A DNA stretch of 35,231 nucleotides from Deltaproteobacteria bacterium (GTDB lineage: Bacteria; Desulfobacterota; Dissulfuribacteria; Dissulfuribacterales; QOAL01): contig JAJRZR010000085.1 in NCBI GenBank assembly GCA_024275145.1, positions 1-35,231 on the forward strand, given 5' to 3'. A program made the position numbers and the translations under genes. Below, piece by piece: positions 19,606-27,042 of this stretch (its first letter is position 1; each line of letters opens with the position of its first letter). The notes beneath the pieces were generated by a model. The model worked only from the letters and a program-made list of their open reading frames with translations, was not told the origin of the DNA and searched no databases.

Positions 19606-20669
19606 GGTCCTTGATCGCCTCCATAGAACCTGTTGATTGCCACCTTGACGAAAAAATTCAGGCACATCTTGACAATCTCACCAAACCGAAGGGAAGCCTT
19701 GGCCGTCTGGAGGAGCTGGCAAAACGCTACGCCCTCATAAAGGACTCCACCTGGCCTGAGCTGCCGGCTGGAAAATCCGTGGTGGTCTTTGCCGCCGATC
19801 ATGGTGTTACAGAAGAAGGGGTCAGCGCCTTCCCAAAGGAGGTCACCTTCCAGATGGTACGGAATTTCCTGGCCGGAGGGGCAGGGATAAACGTACTGGC
19901 AAGACATGCCGGCGCCAAGGTAAAGGTGGTGGATATAGGCGTAGATCACGATTTCCCCGATCTTGAGAATCTCATATCCCGCAAGGTGGCATACGGAACG
20001 CGGAACATGGTCAGGCAGCCTGCCCTTACCACCAAGGAGGCCGTTGACGCGATCCTTGCAGGGGCGGATATTGCCAAGGCCGAATTCCCTGAGGGTACCG
20101 GGCTTCTGGCTACCGGAGAGATGGGAATAGGCAACACCACGGCAGCCAGTGCCATCACCGCAGTACTTTGTGCACGCAGCCCAAGAGAGGTTACCGGCAG
20201 AGGGACCGGCATCGCAGAGGATGCCTACAGGCACAAGATCAAGGTCATCGAAAAGGCGCTCGAAAACCGGCAACCGGACCCTGAAAACCCCCTGGATGTC
20301 CTAGCTAAGGTGGGAGGGCTTGAAATTGCAGGCATCTGTGGATTGATACTTGGAGCCGCGTCCCGAAAGATACCGGTAGTAATAGATGGGTTCATATCCA
20401 CCGCGGGGGCAGTGGTGGCAAAGGCCCTTGTCCCCCATGTCACGGATTACCTGTTTGCAGGGCACCTGTCCGTCGAGGCAGGACACAAGGCGCAGATGGA
20501 GTTTCTGGGCCTCAGGCCTCTTCTCGACCTGGACATGCGACTTGGAGAGGGAACAGGCGCTGTCTTGGCAATGGGGCTGATAGAGGCTGGGATCAAAATC
20601 TACCGGGAGATGGCGACCTTCGACGGCGCCAGGGTCTCTCCAGGAAACGAAGAACCCGTCCGGTCATGA
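19590..20669 (+). CDS. cobT: Nicotinate-nucleotide-dimethylbenzimidazole phosphoribosyltransferase
   Basis: The 359-residue protein has the full CobT pattern: TKPKGSLGRLEELA (31-44), FAADHGV (67-73), FLAGGAGINVLAR, GEMGIGNTT (176-184) and LGEGTGA, with E320 in the position of the catalytic glutamate. It makes alpha-ribazole 5'-phosphate (or an analogue with another base) from nicotinate mononucleotide for the cobamide lower ligand. It starts at TTG 19590 inside cobU, with AAAGGAG about 10 bases upstream. It ends 27 bases from a convergent antiporter gene, with no clear terminator between them. Confidence 0.96.
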   Translation: MEDRLRSLIASIEPVDCHLDEKIQAHLDNLTKPKGSLGRLEELAKRYALIKDSTWPELPAGKSVVVFAADHGVTEEGVSAFPKEVTFQMVRNFLAGGAGINVLARHAGAKVKVVDIGVDHDFPDLENLISRKVAYGTRNMVRQPALTTKEAVDAILAGADIAKAEFPEGTGLLATGEMGIGNTTAASAITAVLCARSPREVTGRGTGIAEDAYRHKIKVIEKALENRQPDPENPLDVLAKVGGLEIAGICGLILGAASRKIPVVIDGFISTAGAVVAKALVPHVTDYLFAGHLSVEAGHKAQMEFLGLRPLLDLDMRLGEGTGAVLAMGLIEAGIKIYREMATFDGARVSPGNEEPVRS

Positions 20670-20696
20670 TGCAGGGGCAAGAGGGCAACCGTAAAC

Positions 20697-21926
20697 CTAC
20701 ATCCTGCCCTTGGCAAGTCGTTCTATGGTAAGCCCTTGGACCACGATGGAAAAGACCACCACTATGTACGTTACGGTCATCACTACAGGCCGGCCATATC
20801 CATCGGGTATGGAAAGGGCCAAGGCGATGGATATGCCACCCCTCAAACCTCCCCAGGTAAGTATCTTTACGGCATTCGGACTGAATTGCCTGAACCTATT
20901 CAACAGGACCACTGGTATACCAACGCTCAGCAGCCGGGCAAACAATATGACCGGAACGAGGATGGCCCCCAGGGCAAGGTACAGTCCATTGATATCTATC
21001 AAGAGTACCTCAAGGCCTATGAGGACGAAGAGCACGGCGTTCAGCATCCCGTCAAGCAACTCCCAGAATGAATCCAGATGTCTGCGTGTCCTGGCGGACA
21101 TGGCAAACAGCCTGCCGTGATTCCCGATCAGCAACCCTGCCACCACCACGGATATGGGACCGGATACATGCAAATGGTCAGCCAGGGCATAGCCCCCTAT
21201 AACCAGGGCAAGGGTTATCAGGATTTCGACCTGGTAGTCATCGACATCCTTCAGCATGAAATAACCCAGGCCACCAAGACCCAGGCCAAAAACTACTCCA
21301 CCAGCGATCTCCCTTACCAACAATTCGCCCACATCGAATATATCCAAGCTGCCGGAACCAGTGGCCACTTCCATCAACACGATGAAGAAAACCACCCCTA
21401 TGCCGTCGTTGAAAAGGGATTCCCCTGCAATCTTGGTTTCAAGACCCTTTGGGATCCTGGCCCTTTTCAAAATGGCAAGTACGGCTATGGGATCCGTGGG
21501 CGAGATGAGGGCACCAAAGAGCAGCCACATGGAAAGCGGAAGGGCAATGCCAACAACCCCTGCTACAAGCCAGGCAGCGGTCCCCACCACAAAGGTTGAG
21601 ACCGCCACTCCCAGGGTAGCTAGGAGGGTTATTACGTATTTCTGCCTGGCGATATCGTTCAGGTTGACGTGAAGAGCCCCGGCGAAGAGTAGGAAACTCA
21701 ACATGCCATGGAGCAGGGCCTGGTTGAAGTCGATACCGGACATAAATATACGCAGGTCATCCTCGAACCCTATTCCAACCCATCCCAAGGCCACTATCGC
21801 CAGTGACAAGACAAGGGATATGAGCATCAGGCCAATGGTGCTCGGAAGATGAATGAATCTGTAATTTATGTAGCTGAACAGGGCACTCGTCGTCACCAGC
21901 ACCGAAACAGTATCGAAAAAATTCAC
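20697..21926 (-). CDS. Na+/H+ antiporter, CPA1 family
   Basis: The 409-residue protein has about twelve membrane helices and the CPA1 hallmarks: SPTDPIAVLAILK (about 143-155), ESLFNDGIGVVFF with the ND pair of the ion site, and TWGGLRGGISIALALSIP near the C-terminus. It exchanges cytoplasmic Na+ (or K+) for external H+. There is no large C-terminal regulatory domain. It starts at GTG 21926, 15 bases after folE2, so it is the last gene of the cooC-folE2-antiporter operon. The physiological link to those two genes is unclear. Confidence 0.93.
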   Translation of the reverse strand: MNFFDTVSVLVTTSALFSYINYRFIHLPSTIGLMLISLVLSLAIVALGWVGIGFEDDLRIFMSGIDFNQALLHGMLSFLLFAGALHVNLNDIARQKYVITLLATLGVAVSTFVVGTAAWLVAGVVGIALPLSMWLLFGALISPTDPIAVLAILKRARIPKGLETKIAGESLFNDGIGVVFFIVLMEVATGSGSLDIFDVGELLVREIAGGVVFGLGLGGLGYFMLKDVDDYQVEILITLALVIGGYALADHLHVSGPISVVVAGLLIGNHGRLFAMSARTRRHLDSFWELLDGMLNAVLFVLIGLEVLLIDINGLYLALGAILVPVILFARLLSVGIPVVLLNRFRQFSPNAVKILTWGGLRGGISIALALSIPDGYGRPVVMTVTYIVVVFSIVVQGLTIERLAKGRM

Positions 21927-21941
21927 CTTGGCCTGCCCATG

Positions 21942-22748
21942 TCAAAATCGTTTCAAAGGATCTTTGCCCCAGGTGGTAAAGGCATATGCCGAATGCTTAT
22001 GGATGGATTCGAAATTTTCTGCCTCTACTGAAAACCACGTGATCTCAGGCAGGCCTCTAAGCCCCTGGTAAACAGAGCGCACGATATCTTCCACAAACAT
22101 GGGCCGCTCATATGCCTTTTCCGTGACGAATTTCTCGTCAGGCCGCTTCAGTACAGAGTAGACCTCGGAGGAGGCGGCCCTTTCCACCTGGGCGATGACG
22201 TCCTCAAGCCACAGAAACTTCTTGAATCTCACCTCCAGCCTTACTTCACCCCTCTGGTTATGCGCCCCGTATCTGGAAATCTCCTTTGAGCATGGACAAA
22301 CGGTGGTAATGGGCACCCGCACGAGGAGCTTCATGTCAAGAATGTCGGACAGGGTGCCGTGTAGCCCACATATATATTCCATAAGACCCGGAGTGGAGGT
22401 AACCGGAGCCTCCTTTTCTATGAAGTATGGAAAATCCACCTCGAGATGTGCCTCCTGGGAAGCTAGCCGCCTCTTCATCTCACTCAGTATGTCCGCAAAG
22501 GTCCTGACGTTTATCTCACGCCGGTACTGGTTGAGTATCTCCACGAACCGGCTAATATGAGTACCCTTGAAGTGATGGGGCAGGTTCACGTACATGTTTA
22601 TGTTGGCTACCGTCTGCTGTGTACCCTTAACCTTGTCCAGGACCGTAACCGGATACCTTATATTCTTTATGCCTACCCGCTGGAGTGGTATCCTCCTGTC
22701 ATCGGGCAGGCCCTGCACGTCGGTCAACTCAAGTTCCGTAACCTTCAC
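21942..22748 (-). CDS. folE2: GTP cyclohydrolase, FolE2 type (IB)
   Basis: The 268-residue protein shows the FolE2 signature TTVCPCSKEISRYGAHNQRG (about 148-167; C151, C153, H163) and the start PDDRRIPLQRVGIKNIRYPV. It opens the GTP ring to form 7,8-dihydroneopterin triphosphate, the first step of tetrahydrofolate synthesis. FolE2 enzymes accept several metals and often replace zinc-dependent FolE1 under zinc limitation; I see no Zur site. It starts at GTG 22748, overlapping the cooC stop (GTGA), with GGAGG 8 bases upstream. Confidence 0.95.
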   Translation of the reverse strand: MKVTELELTDVQGLPDDRRIPLQRVGIKNIRYPVTVLDKVKGTQQTVANINMYVNLPHHFKGTHISRFVEILNQYRREINVRTFADILSEMKRRLASQEAHLEVDFPYFIEKEAPVTSTPGLMEYICGLHGTLSDILDMKLLVRVPITTVCPCSKEISRYGAHNQRGEVRLEVRFKKFLWLEDVIAQVERAASSEVYSVLKRPDEKFVTEKAYERPMFVEDIVRSVYQGLRGLPEITWFSVEAENFESIHKHSAYAFTTWGKDPLKRF

Positions 22749-23497
22749 CTCATTGCCTCCAGCCTTTCTATGAGACGCCTGGCCTCCTTGCTACACTCTG
22801 TACACGCCTTGAAAACCGGCATCGCCTCGCGCTCGGCCATCTTGACCCCACGGGAGTCCGGAAATGCCGCCATGGGCACCACCCCTATCTTGTCCTGTAT
22901 GAACCTTATATCTTCATTACCCTGACAATAGTTGGCAACTATATGGATATTCCTTATGTTAAGATCCCTAGAAAGCCGGGTAATCTTCAATGCCGTCTCC
23001 AGGCTGCCGAGATAGGGCTGCACGACCACAAGAATGTGGTCCACCGTGGCTATAGTCCCCCTTCCCAAATGCTCCACACCTGCCTCCATATCGAGCACTA
23101 TATCCTCTTCTGGACCAAGCAACAGGACATTCAAGAGATTCCTGAGCACCGCGTTATCTGCACATGCACAACCCGCCCCGCCCTGTTCGATGGCCCCCAA
23201 AACCATCAGCTTGATATGGTCCTTTTCGAGCATAAACCGTTCGGGAAGGTCACCCACCTTTGGATTCAGAGAATAAAACGGACCGTTCTTCTGGGATCGT
23301 TCCCGCAAAAGCTCCTTCATTTCGGCAATAGGAACTATCTTTTCCCGGTCCGCAAGCCCAAGGGCCCTTGCCAAATGAGGGCTGGGATCCGCATCAATCG
23401 CAAGGCATTTCCTTCCAGAGTCTGCCAATGCCCTTATCAGGAAGGCACTTACGGTAGTTTTACCAACCCCTCCCTTTCCACATACTGCTATCTTCAT
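22745..23497 (-). CDS. cooC: CooC-type nickel-insertion ATPase for carbon monoxide dehydrogenase
   Basis: The 250-residue SIMIBI-class ATPase has the deviant Walker A GKGGVGKTT (7-15), the switch region AIDADPSPHLA (33-43) and DMEAGVEHLGRGT. The C110-A-C112 pair is the metal-binding motif that joins the CooC dimer. Its known role is ATP-driven maturation of the Ni-Fe-S cluster of CO dehydrogenase. No CO dehydrogenase gene is present in the window. Being first in an operon with folE2 hints at Wood-Ljungdahl C1 metabolism, which needs both the nickel enzyme and folate. GGAG precedes ATG 23497. Confidence 0.92.
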   Translation of the reverse strand: MKIAVCGKGGVGKTTVSAFLIRALADSGRKCLAIDADPSPHLARALGLADREKIVPIAEMKELLRERSQKNGPFYSLNPKVGDLPERFMLEKDHIKLMVLGAIEQGGAGCACADNAVLRNLLNVLLLGPEEDIVLDMEAGVEHLGRGTIATVDHILVVVQPYLGSLETALKITRLSRDLNIRNIHIVANYCQGNEDIRFIQDKIGVVPMAAFPDSRGVKMAEREAMPVFKACTECSKEARRLIERLEAMR

Positions 23498-23577
23498 AGA
23501 TAATCTCCAGATCTTTCAACAGCCGATCACCTGATGCTGTACTGTCAAATCAAGGCATTAACCCAGATTATGCACTT

Positions 23578-25092
23578 TCAATCTATAACCAGGCAACAGC
23601 CACCCCTGCGTGGATCCCCTGCACCGGTCTTCCCGGGCGCAACTGCCTGAACCCCTCCGAAATATACATCGATCGAGGCCCATTGGTTCACAGGCGCGAT
23701 GAGGCCTAGGCTGTTCAATCCTTTCTCCGGGAACCCGGGTTCCACCTGTAAGGCCTGCCCATCCCAGTGTATACGGGGCGATTCCACTGCATCCTTTACA
23801 GACATGCCAAAATCGATGACGTTCATCGCCACCTGTATCATGGCAGTCCTTATCCTCTTGCTTCCTCCACTGCCAAAGACCAATTCCACCTTGTCACCAT
23901 GCATCACAAGGCTTGGGGACATCATGGAGGATACGCGTTGTCCCGGCCGTGCACTGAAGAAACCCTCAGGGTGCAGATCGTCTTCCCCCATCATGTTATT
24001 CAACATTATCCCTGTTCCAGGGACAAAATGGCCTGAGCCCTCACCATTGGAGGTGGTCATACTGGCCACGTTTCCTTCCCTGTCGGCAATACTCACGTGG
24101 GTGGTACCACGGCTGAAAAGCCTTTGGATCTTGCACGCAGACCGTGAAAGCCACCCATCGTCCAGATCTTCCGGACCACATGCGCCAGCCTGCCTGACAT
24201 CATCTACCAGCATCATGGTCTTTGCCCAGGCGGCAAGATGTCCTGGCGATCCCCAGCCAGCGTCTCCGAACCGGACGGTATCAAGAAGCCCAAAGGCCAT
24301 GGCGATCAACGGACCGCCGAAGGAAGGACACGGGTTGGTGAAAATACACCTGTCACGGTAGGAAGCCTCCAGAGGACGACGCTCCATCACCCTATAGCTC
24401 TCAAGATCAACAAGGGTTAAAAGACCATTGCCCCTGCCCATCATATCTGCGAGACGTCTTGCGGTCTCACCGGCATAAAATCCTTCAGGCTCCTTCTTAA
24501 GGCCCTCGAGGAACTCTGCAAACCTGGGATTCCTGAAGACATGCCCATTCCTGCAACGCTCCCCATGGTCGCCGAATAGATCCCTGCCTTCCTGACTGAG
24601 GGTCATTATGGGTCTCAGCATGGAAAGGAAGCAGGACTGATGGGCATTGATCTCTATCCCGTTCCTCGCATAATCTATGGCAGGCTCCAACACAGCGGCA
24701 AGCGGAAGCCTTCCCAGCCTCCTCTGGAAGTGTACGAATCCCTTCAGGTTCCCAGGTACCGCTACCGATCCCAGTCCTACGTTGAACTCCTGATCAGCAC
24801 CTGGAAAACGAATGGTTACAGGGAAAAAGTGCGGCTCCAGGGACTCCCTGGCCAGGCCCCTGCCCGGCGTATCGGTAAAGAAATCGAACAGAACCTGTCT
24901 TCCGCCAACGGTCCTTGCGAGTAAAAATCCGCCTCCTGCAAGACTAGTAAGGGCGGGCTCTGCAACCGCACCAGCAAAACCCGCGGCCGCGGCCGCATCA
25001 AATGCATTGCCACCTGCCTCTATCATCAAGGCCGCGGCCCTGCTGACCAGGGGATGACCTGTAGCTATCACCGCCTTTCCCATGCTCTTCAT
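23578..25092 (-). CDS. Gamma-glutamyltransferase-like Ntn hydrolase, cytoplasmic
   Basis: The 504-residue protein matches the GGT fold. The self-cleavage nucleophile is T330 in GTTHVS, giving large and small chains of about 329 and 175 residues. The small chain keeps NVASMTTSNGEGSGHFVPGTGIMLNN and FGSGGSKRI. Two points differ from classical GGT. There is no signal peptide, and the Arg of the DFRE motif that holds the gamma-glutamyl carboxylate is replaced (DFFTDTP, about 70-76). It may therefore act on another amide. The start overlaps the stop of the upstream GCS2-type ligase gene (ATGA), so the two proteins are made together. Confidence 0.88.
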   Translation of the reverse strand: MKSMGKAVIATGHPLVSRAAALMIEAGGNAFDAAAAAGFAGAVAEPALTSLAGGGFLLARTVGGRQVLFDFFTDTPGRGLARESLEPHFFPVTIRFPGADQEFNVGLGSVAVPGNLKGFVHFQRRLGRLPLAAVLEPAIDYARNGIEINAHQSCFLSMLRPIMTLSQEGRDLFGDHGERCRNGHVFRNPRFAEFLEGLKKEPEGFYAGETARRLADMMGRGNGLLTLVDLESYRVMERRPLEASYRDRCIFTNPCPSFGGPLIAMAFGLLDTVRFGDAGWGSPGHLAAWAKTMMLVDDVRQAGACGPEDLDDGWLSRSACKIQRLFSRGTTHVSIADREGNVASMTTSNGEGSGHFVPGTGIMLNNMMGEDDLHPEGFFSARPGQRVSSMMSPSLVMHGDKVELVFGSGGSKRIRTAMIQVAMNVIDFGMSVKDAVESPRIHWDGQALQVEPGFPEKGLNSLGLIAPVNQWASIDVYFGGVQAVAPGKTGAGDPRRGGCCLVID

Positions 25093-26300
25093 CTCCAGAA
25101 CTCACTCTTCATGCCTTGGATTACAGGCTGGAACCCGTTATATTTCCGATATAGTTTTCGCTGCCTGTGGTAACTTCCACCCCTGGCCATCAGGGCGTTG
25201 ATTTCGCGGATATATCCCTTGCAACCAAGAGCGTGGGAATATACCTCAAGCCTGTCCAGCAGATGAGATATTGTGTTCCTGATCGGAATCTGTTCCAGCG
25301 ATACGGGATCTACCATATCTGCCTCAAGACCAAAACTGGCTGCCTGCCACTTGTTGTTCAATATGATCGCCCTTCGCACATCATATCTTGGAAGCCCATC
25401 CTCGAGAATTGCCGCCACCAGGGACTGTATAAAGGCGGTGATCCCCAGTATTTCGGAAAAACGCCCAGGTACGTCGCATATCCTTACCTCTATGGTTCCA
25501 AAAAGCGGATGTGGTCTTACATCCCACCAGATATCCCTCACCGTTTCTATGATCCCGGCCCTCTCGAGAAGGGTCGCAAGACGCTGATATTCGTCCCAGC
25601 TCCCCATGGCCTCAGGAAGCCCGGCCCGCGGCAAGGCGTCGAATAGTTTCGACCTGTAGGAGCATAATCCCGTATCTTGCCCCTCAAAGTATGGAGAGGA
25701 TGCGCTAAGGGCGAGCAACAAGGGCAGATAAAACCTGATCTGATCAAACACCTTGACAGCGGAATCACCATCTGGCAGTCCCACATGGACATGTAGACCC
25801 TGGGTGACCATCCTGCGGCCAACGATCTGAAGCTCCTCCATGATCTCACTATAGCGTTCATTCGTGCTAAGTCTCTGATCGAATGCCCTGGCAAAGGGAT
25901 GAAGGCTCGACGCATATATCTGACAACCACAGACCAGGGCATACCGTTCCAATCTCTCTATGACAGACCTTAGATCCCCTTCAACCTCTTCCACACCTTG
26001 GCATATCCCTGTAGTGACCTCCACCATGGATTCAATAAATTCCTGTTTTATCTTGGCATCGGGTTGTCTCCCGGCCCTTTCGAGTATGCATGTGGCCTTG
26101 GGTACAAGATCCAGGCTGAAGGGATCTACCAACTGGAATTCCAATTCAACGCCAAGGGTAAATGGCTTACTTTGTCTGAAAACCAGGTGTTTTTTTCTAG
26201 AATATTCCCTGCTTGTCCCCGTTTGGGCAAAATACATATCCCTTGTGATACCTTCTCCGGTCAGCAGCAGCCTTTTAAAGGGATGCCACCTCTTTTTCAT
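25089..26300 (-). CDS. GCS2-type carboxylate-amine ligase (YbdK-like)
   Basis: The 403-residue protein belongs to the glutamate-cysteine ligase 2 family: FTLGVELEFQLVDP (about 47-60), GLHVHVGL, TIEVRICDVPG and NNKWQAASFG. E. coli YbdK has weak gamma-glutamylcysteine ligase activity; plant-type GCS2 enzymes make gamma-glutamylcysteine. It is longer at the N-terminus than YbdK by about 40 residues. ATG 26300 has no good ribosome-binding site and ATG 26237 is an alternative start. The downstream overlapping GGT-like gene suggests that one enzyme forms and the other splits the same gamma-glutamyl or related amide. Confidence 0.88.
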   Translation of the reverse strand: MKKRWHPFKRLLLTGEGITRDMYFAQTGTSREYSRKKHLVFRQSKPFTLGVELEFQLVDPFSLDLVPKATCILERAGRQPDAKIKQEFIESMVEVTTGICQGVEEVEGDLRSVIERLERYALVCGCQIYASSLHPFARAFDQRLSTNERYSEIMEELQIVGRRMVTQGLHVHVGLPDGDSAVKVFDQIRFYLPLLLALSASSPYFEGQDTGLCSYRSKLFDALPRAGLPEAMGSWDEYQRLATLLERAGIIETVRDIWWDVRPHPLFGTIEVRICDVPGRFSEILGITAFIQSLVAAILEDGLPRYDVRRAIILNNKWQAASFGLEADMVDPVSLEQIPIRNTISHLLDRLEVYSHALGCKGYIREINALMARGGSYHRQRKLYRKYNGFQPVIQGMKSEFWR

Positions 26301-26511
26301 CGTCTATGCCAGCGGGCATCCGATCTCTCCATGGGCCTGGCATGGCTAGTGCAAGGAAAACATATGGGGTGACTTCTGCTCATCCTTGAAAAAACCATGG
26401 CTCTGGGCAATAATAGTAGCCCAGTTGTTATAATCAGAAGCAGTAGGTCATTAAACAAATCCGTTATATACAATTAAACCAGAAAACTGACATCAAAGCT
26501 AGGAGACACCA

Positions 26512-27042
26512 ATGGACATCTTTTCCCATAGGACATTATCCTTATCAATCATCGCCAGCCTCTTCATCCTCCTTCTCTACGGGCAAGCCCTGGCCGGTTC
26601 CTATGAAGACCTGTACCAGTGTTTCAGGGACATCCCTGGCTGGCATGGCGAAAAACCAACCGGCATGGCCGCGCAGACACCCGGATTCAACATGATAAAT
26701 GCCTCCAGGGAATACAAAAGGGGAGACGAAGACCTGGAAGTGACGGTATTGATAGGCCCCCAGGCCATGGCCTCATGGATGCCCATGGTGGAAGGAACAA
26801 GGATCGCCACGCCAGAAGGGGAGATGAAGATCTCCAGGATCAAGGGCTTCCTTGTACAGGCCATTAACGGAAAGGCCGGCACCTCGTCATCGATCATGGT
26901 ACGGCTTTCCGGGGAAAAGGACAATTCCAATGGGGCCATGCTTGTGTTCTCAAGTGACAACGTAGCGTTTGAAAAACTCTACTCGGTGGCACGATCCTTT
27001 GACTGGAATTGTTTCAAGAAAAAGGCAGCGAGTGTCAAGTAG
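26512..27042 (+). CDS. Secreted protein of unknown function, 176 aa
   Basis: A clear Sec signal peptide (1-28) ends in GQALA-GS. The mature part (~148 residues) is a mixed alpha/beta domain with two cysteines (C37 in YQCFRDIPGW and one near the end, DWNCFKKK) that could form a disulfide in the periplasm. I do not recognise a family. AGGAG precedes ATG 26512. Its end overlaps the probable GTG start of ftsK, so the two may share a transcript. A small hairpin (CTGGGC/GCCCAG, 26403-26424) and a TATAAT box (26429-26434) lie upstream. Confidence 0.85.
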   Translation: MDIFSHRTLSLSIIASLFILLLYGQALAGSYEDLYQCFRDIPGWHGEKPTGMAAQTPGFNMINASREYKRGDEDLEVTVLIGPQAMASWMPMVEGTRIATPEGEMKISRIKGFLVQAINGKAGTSSSIMVRLSGEKDNSNGAMLVFSSDNVAFEKLYSVARSFDWNCFKKKAASVK

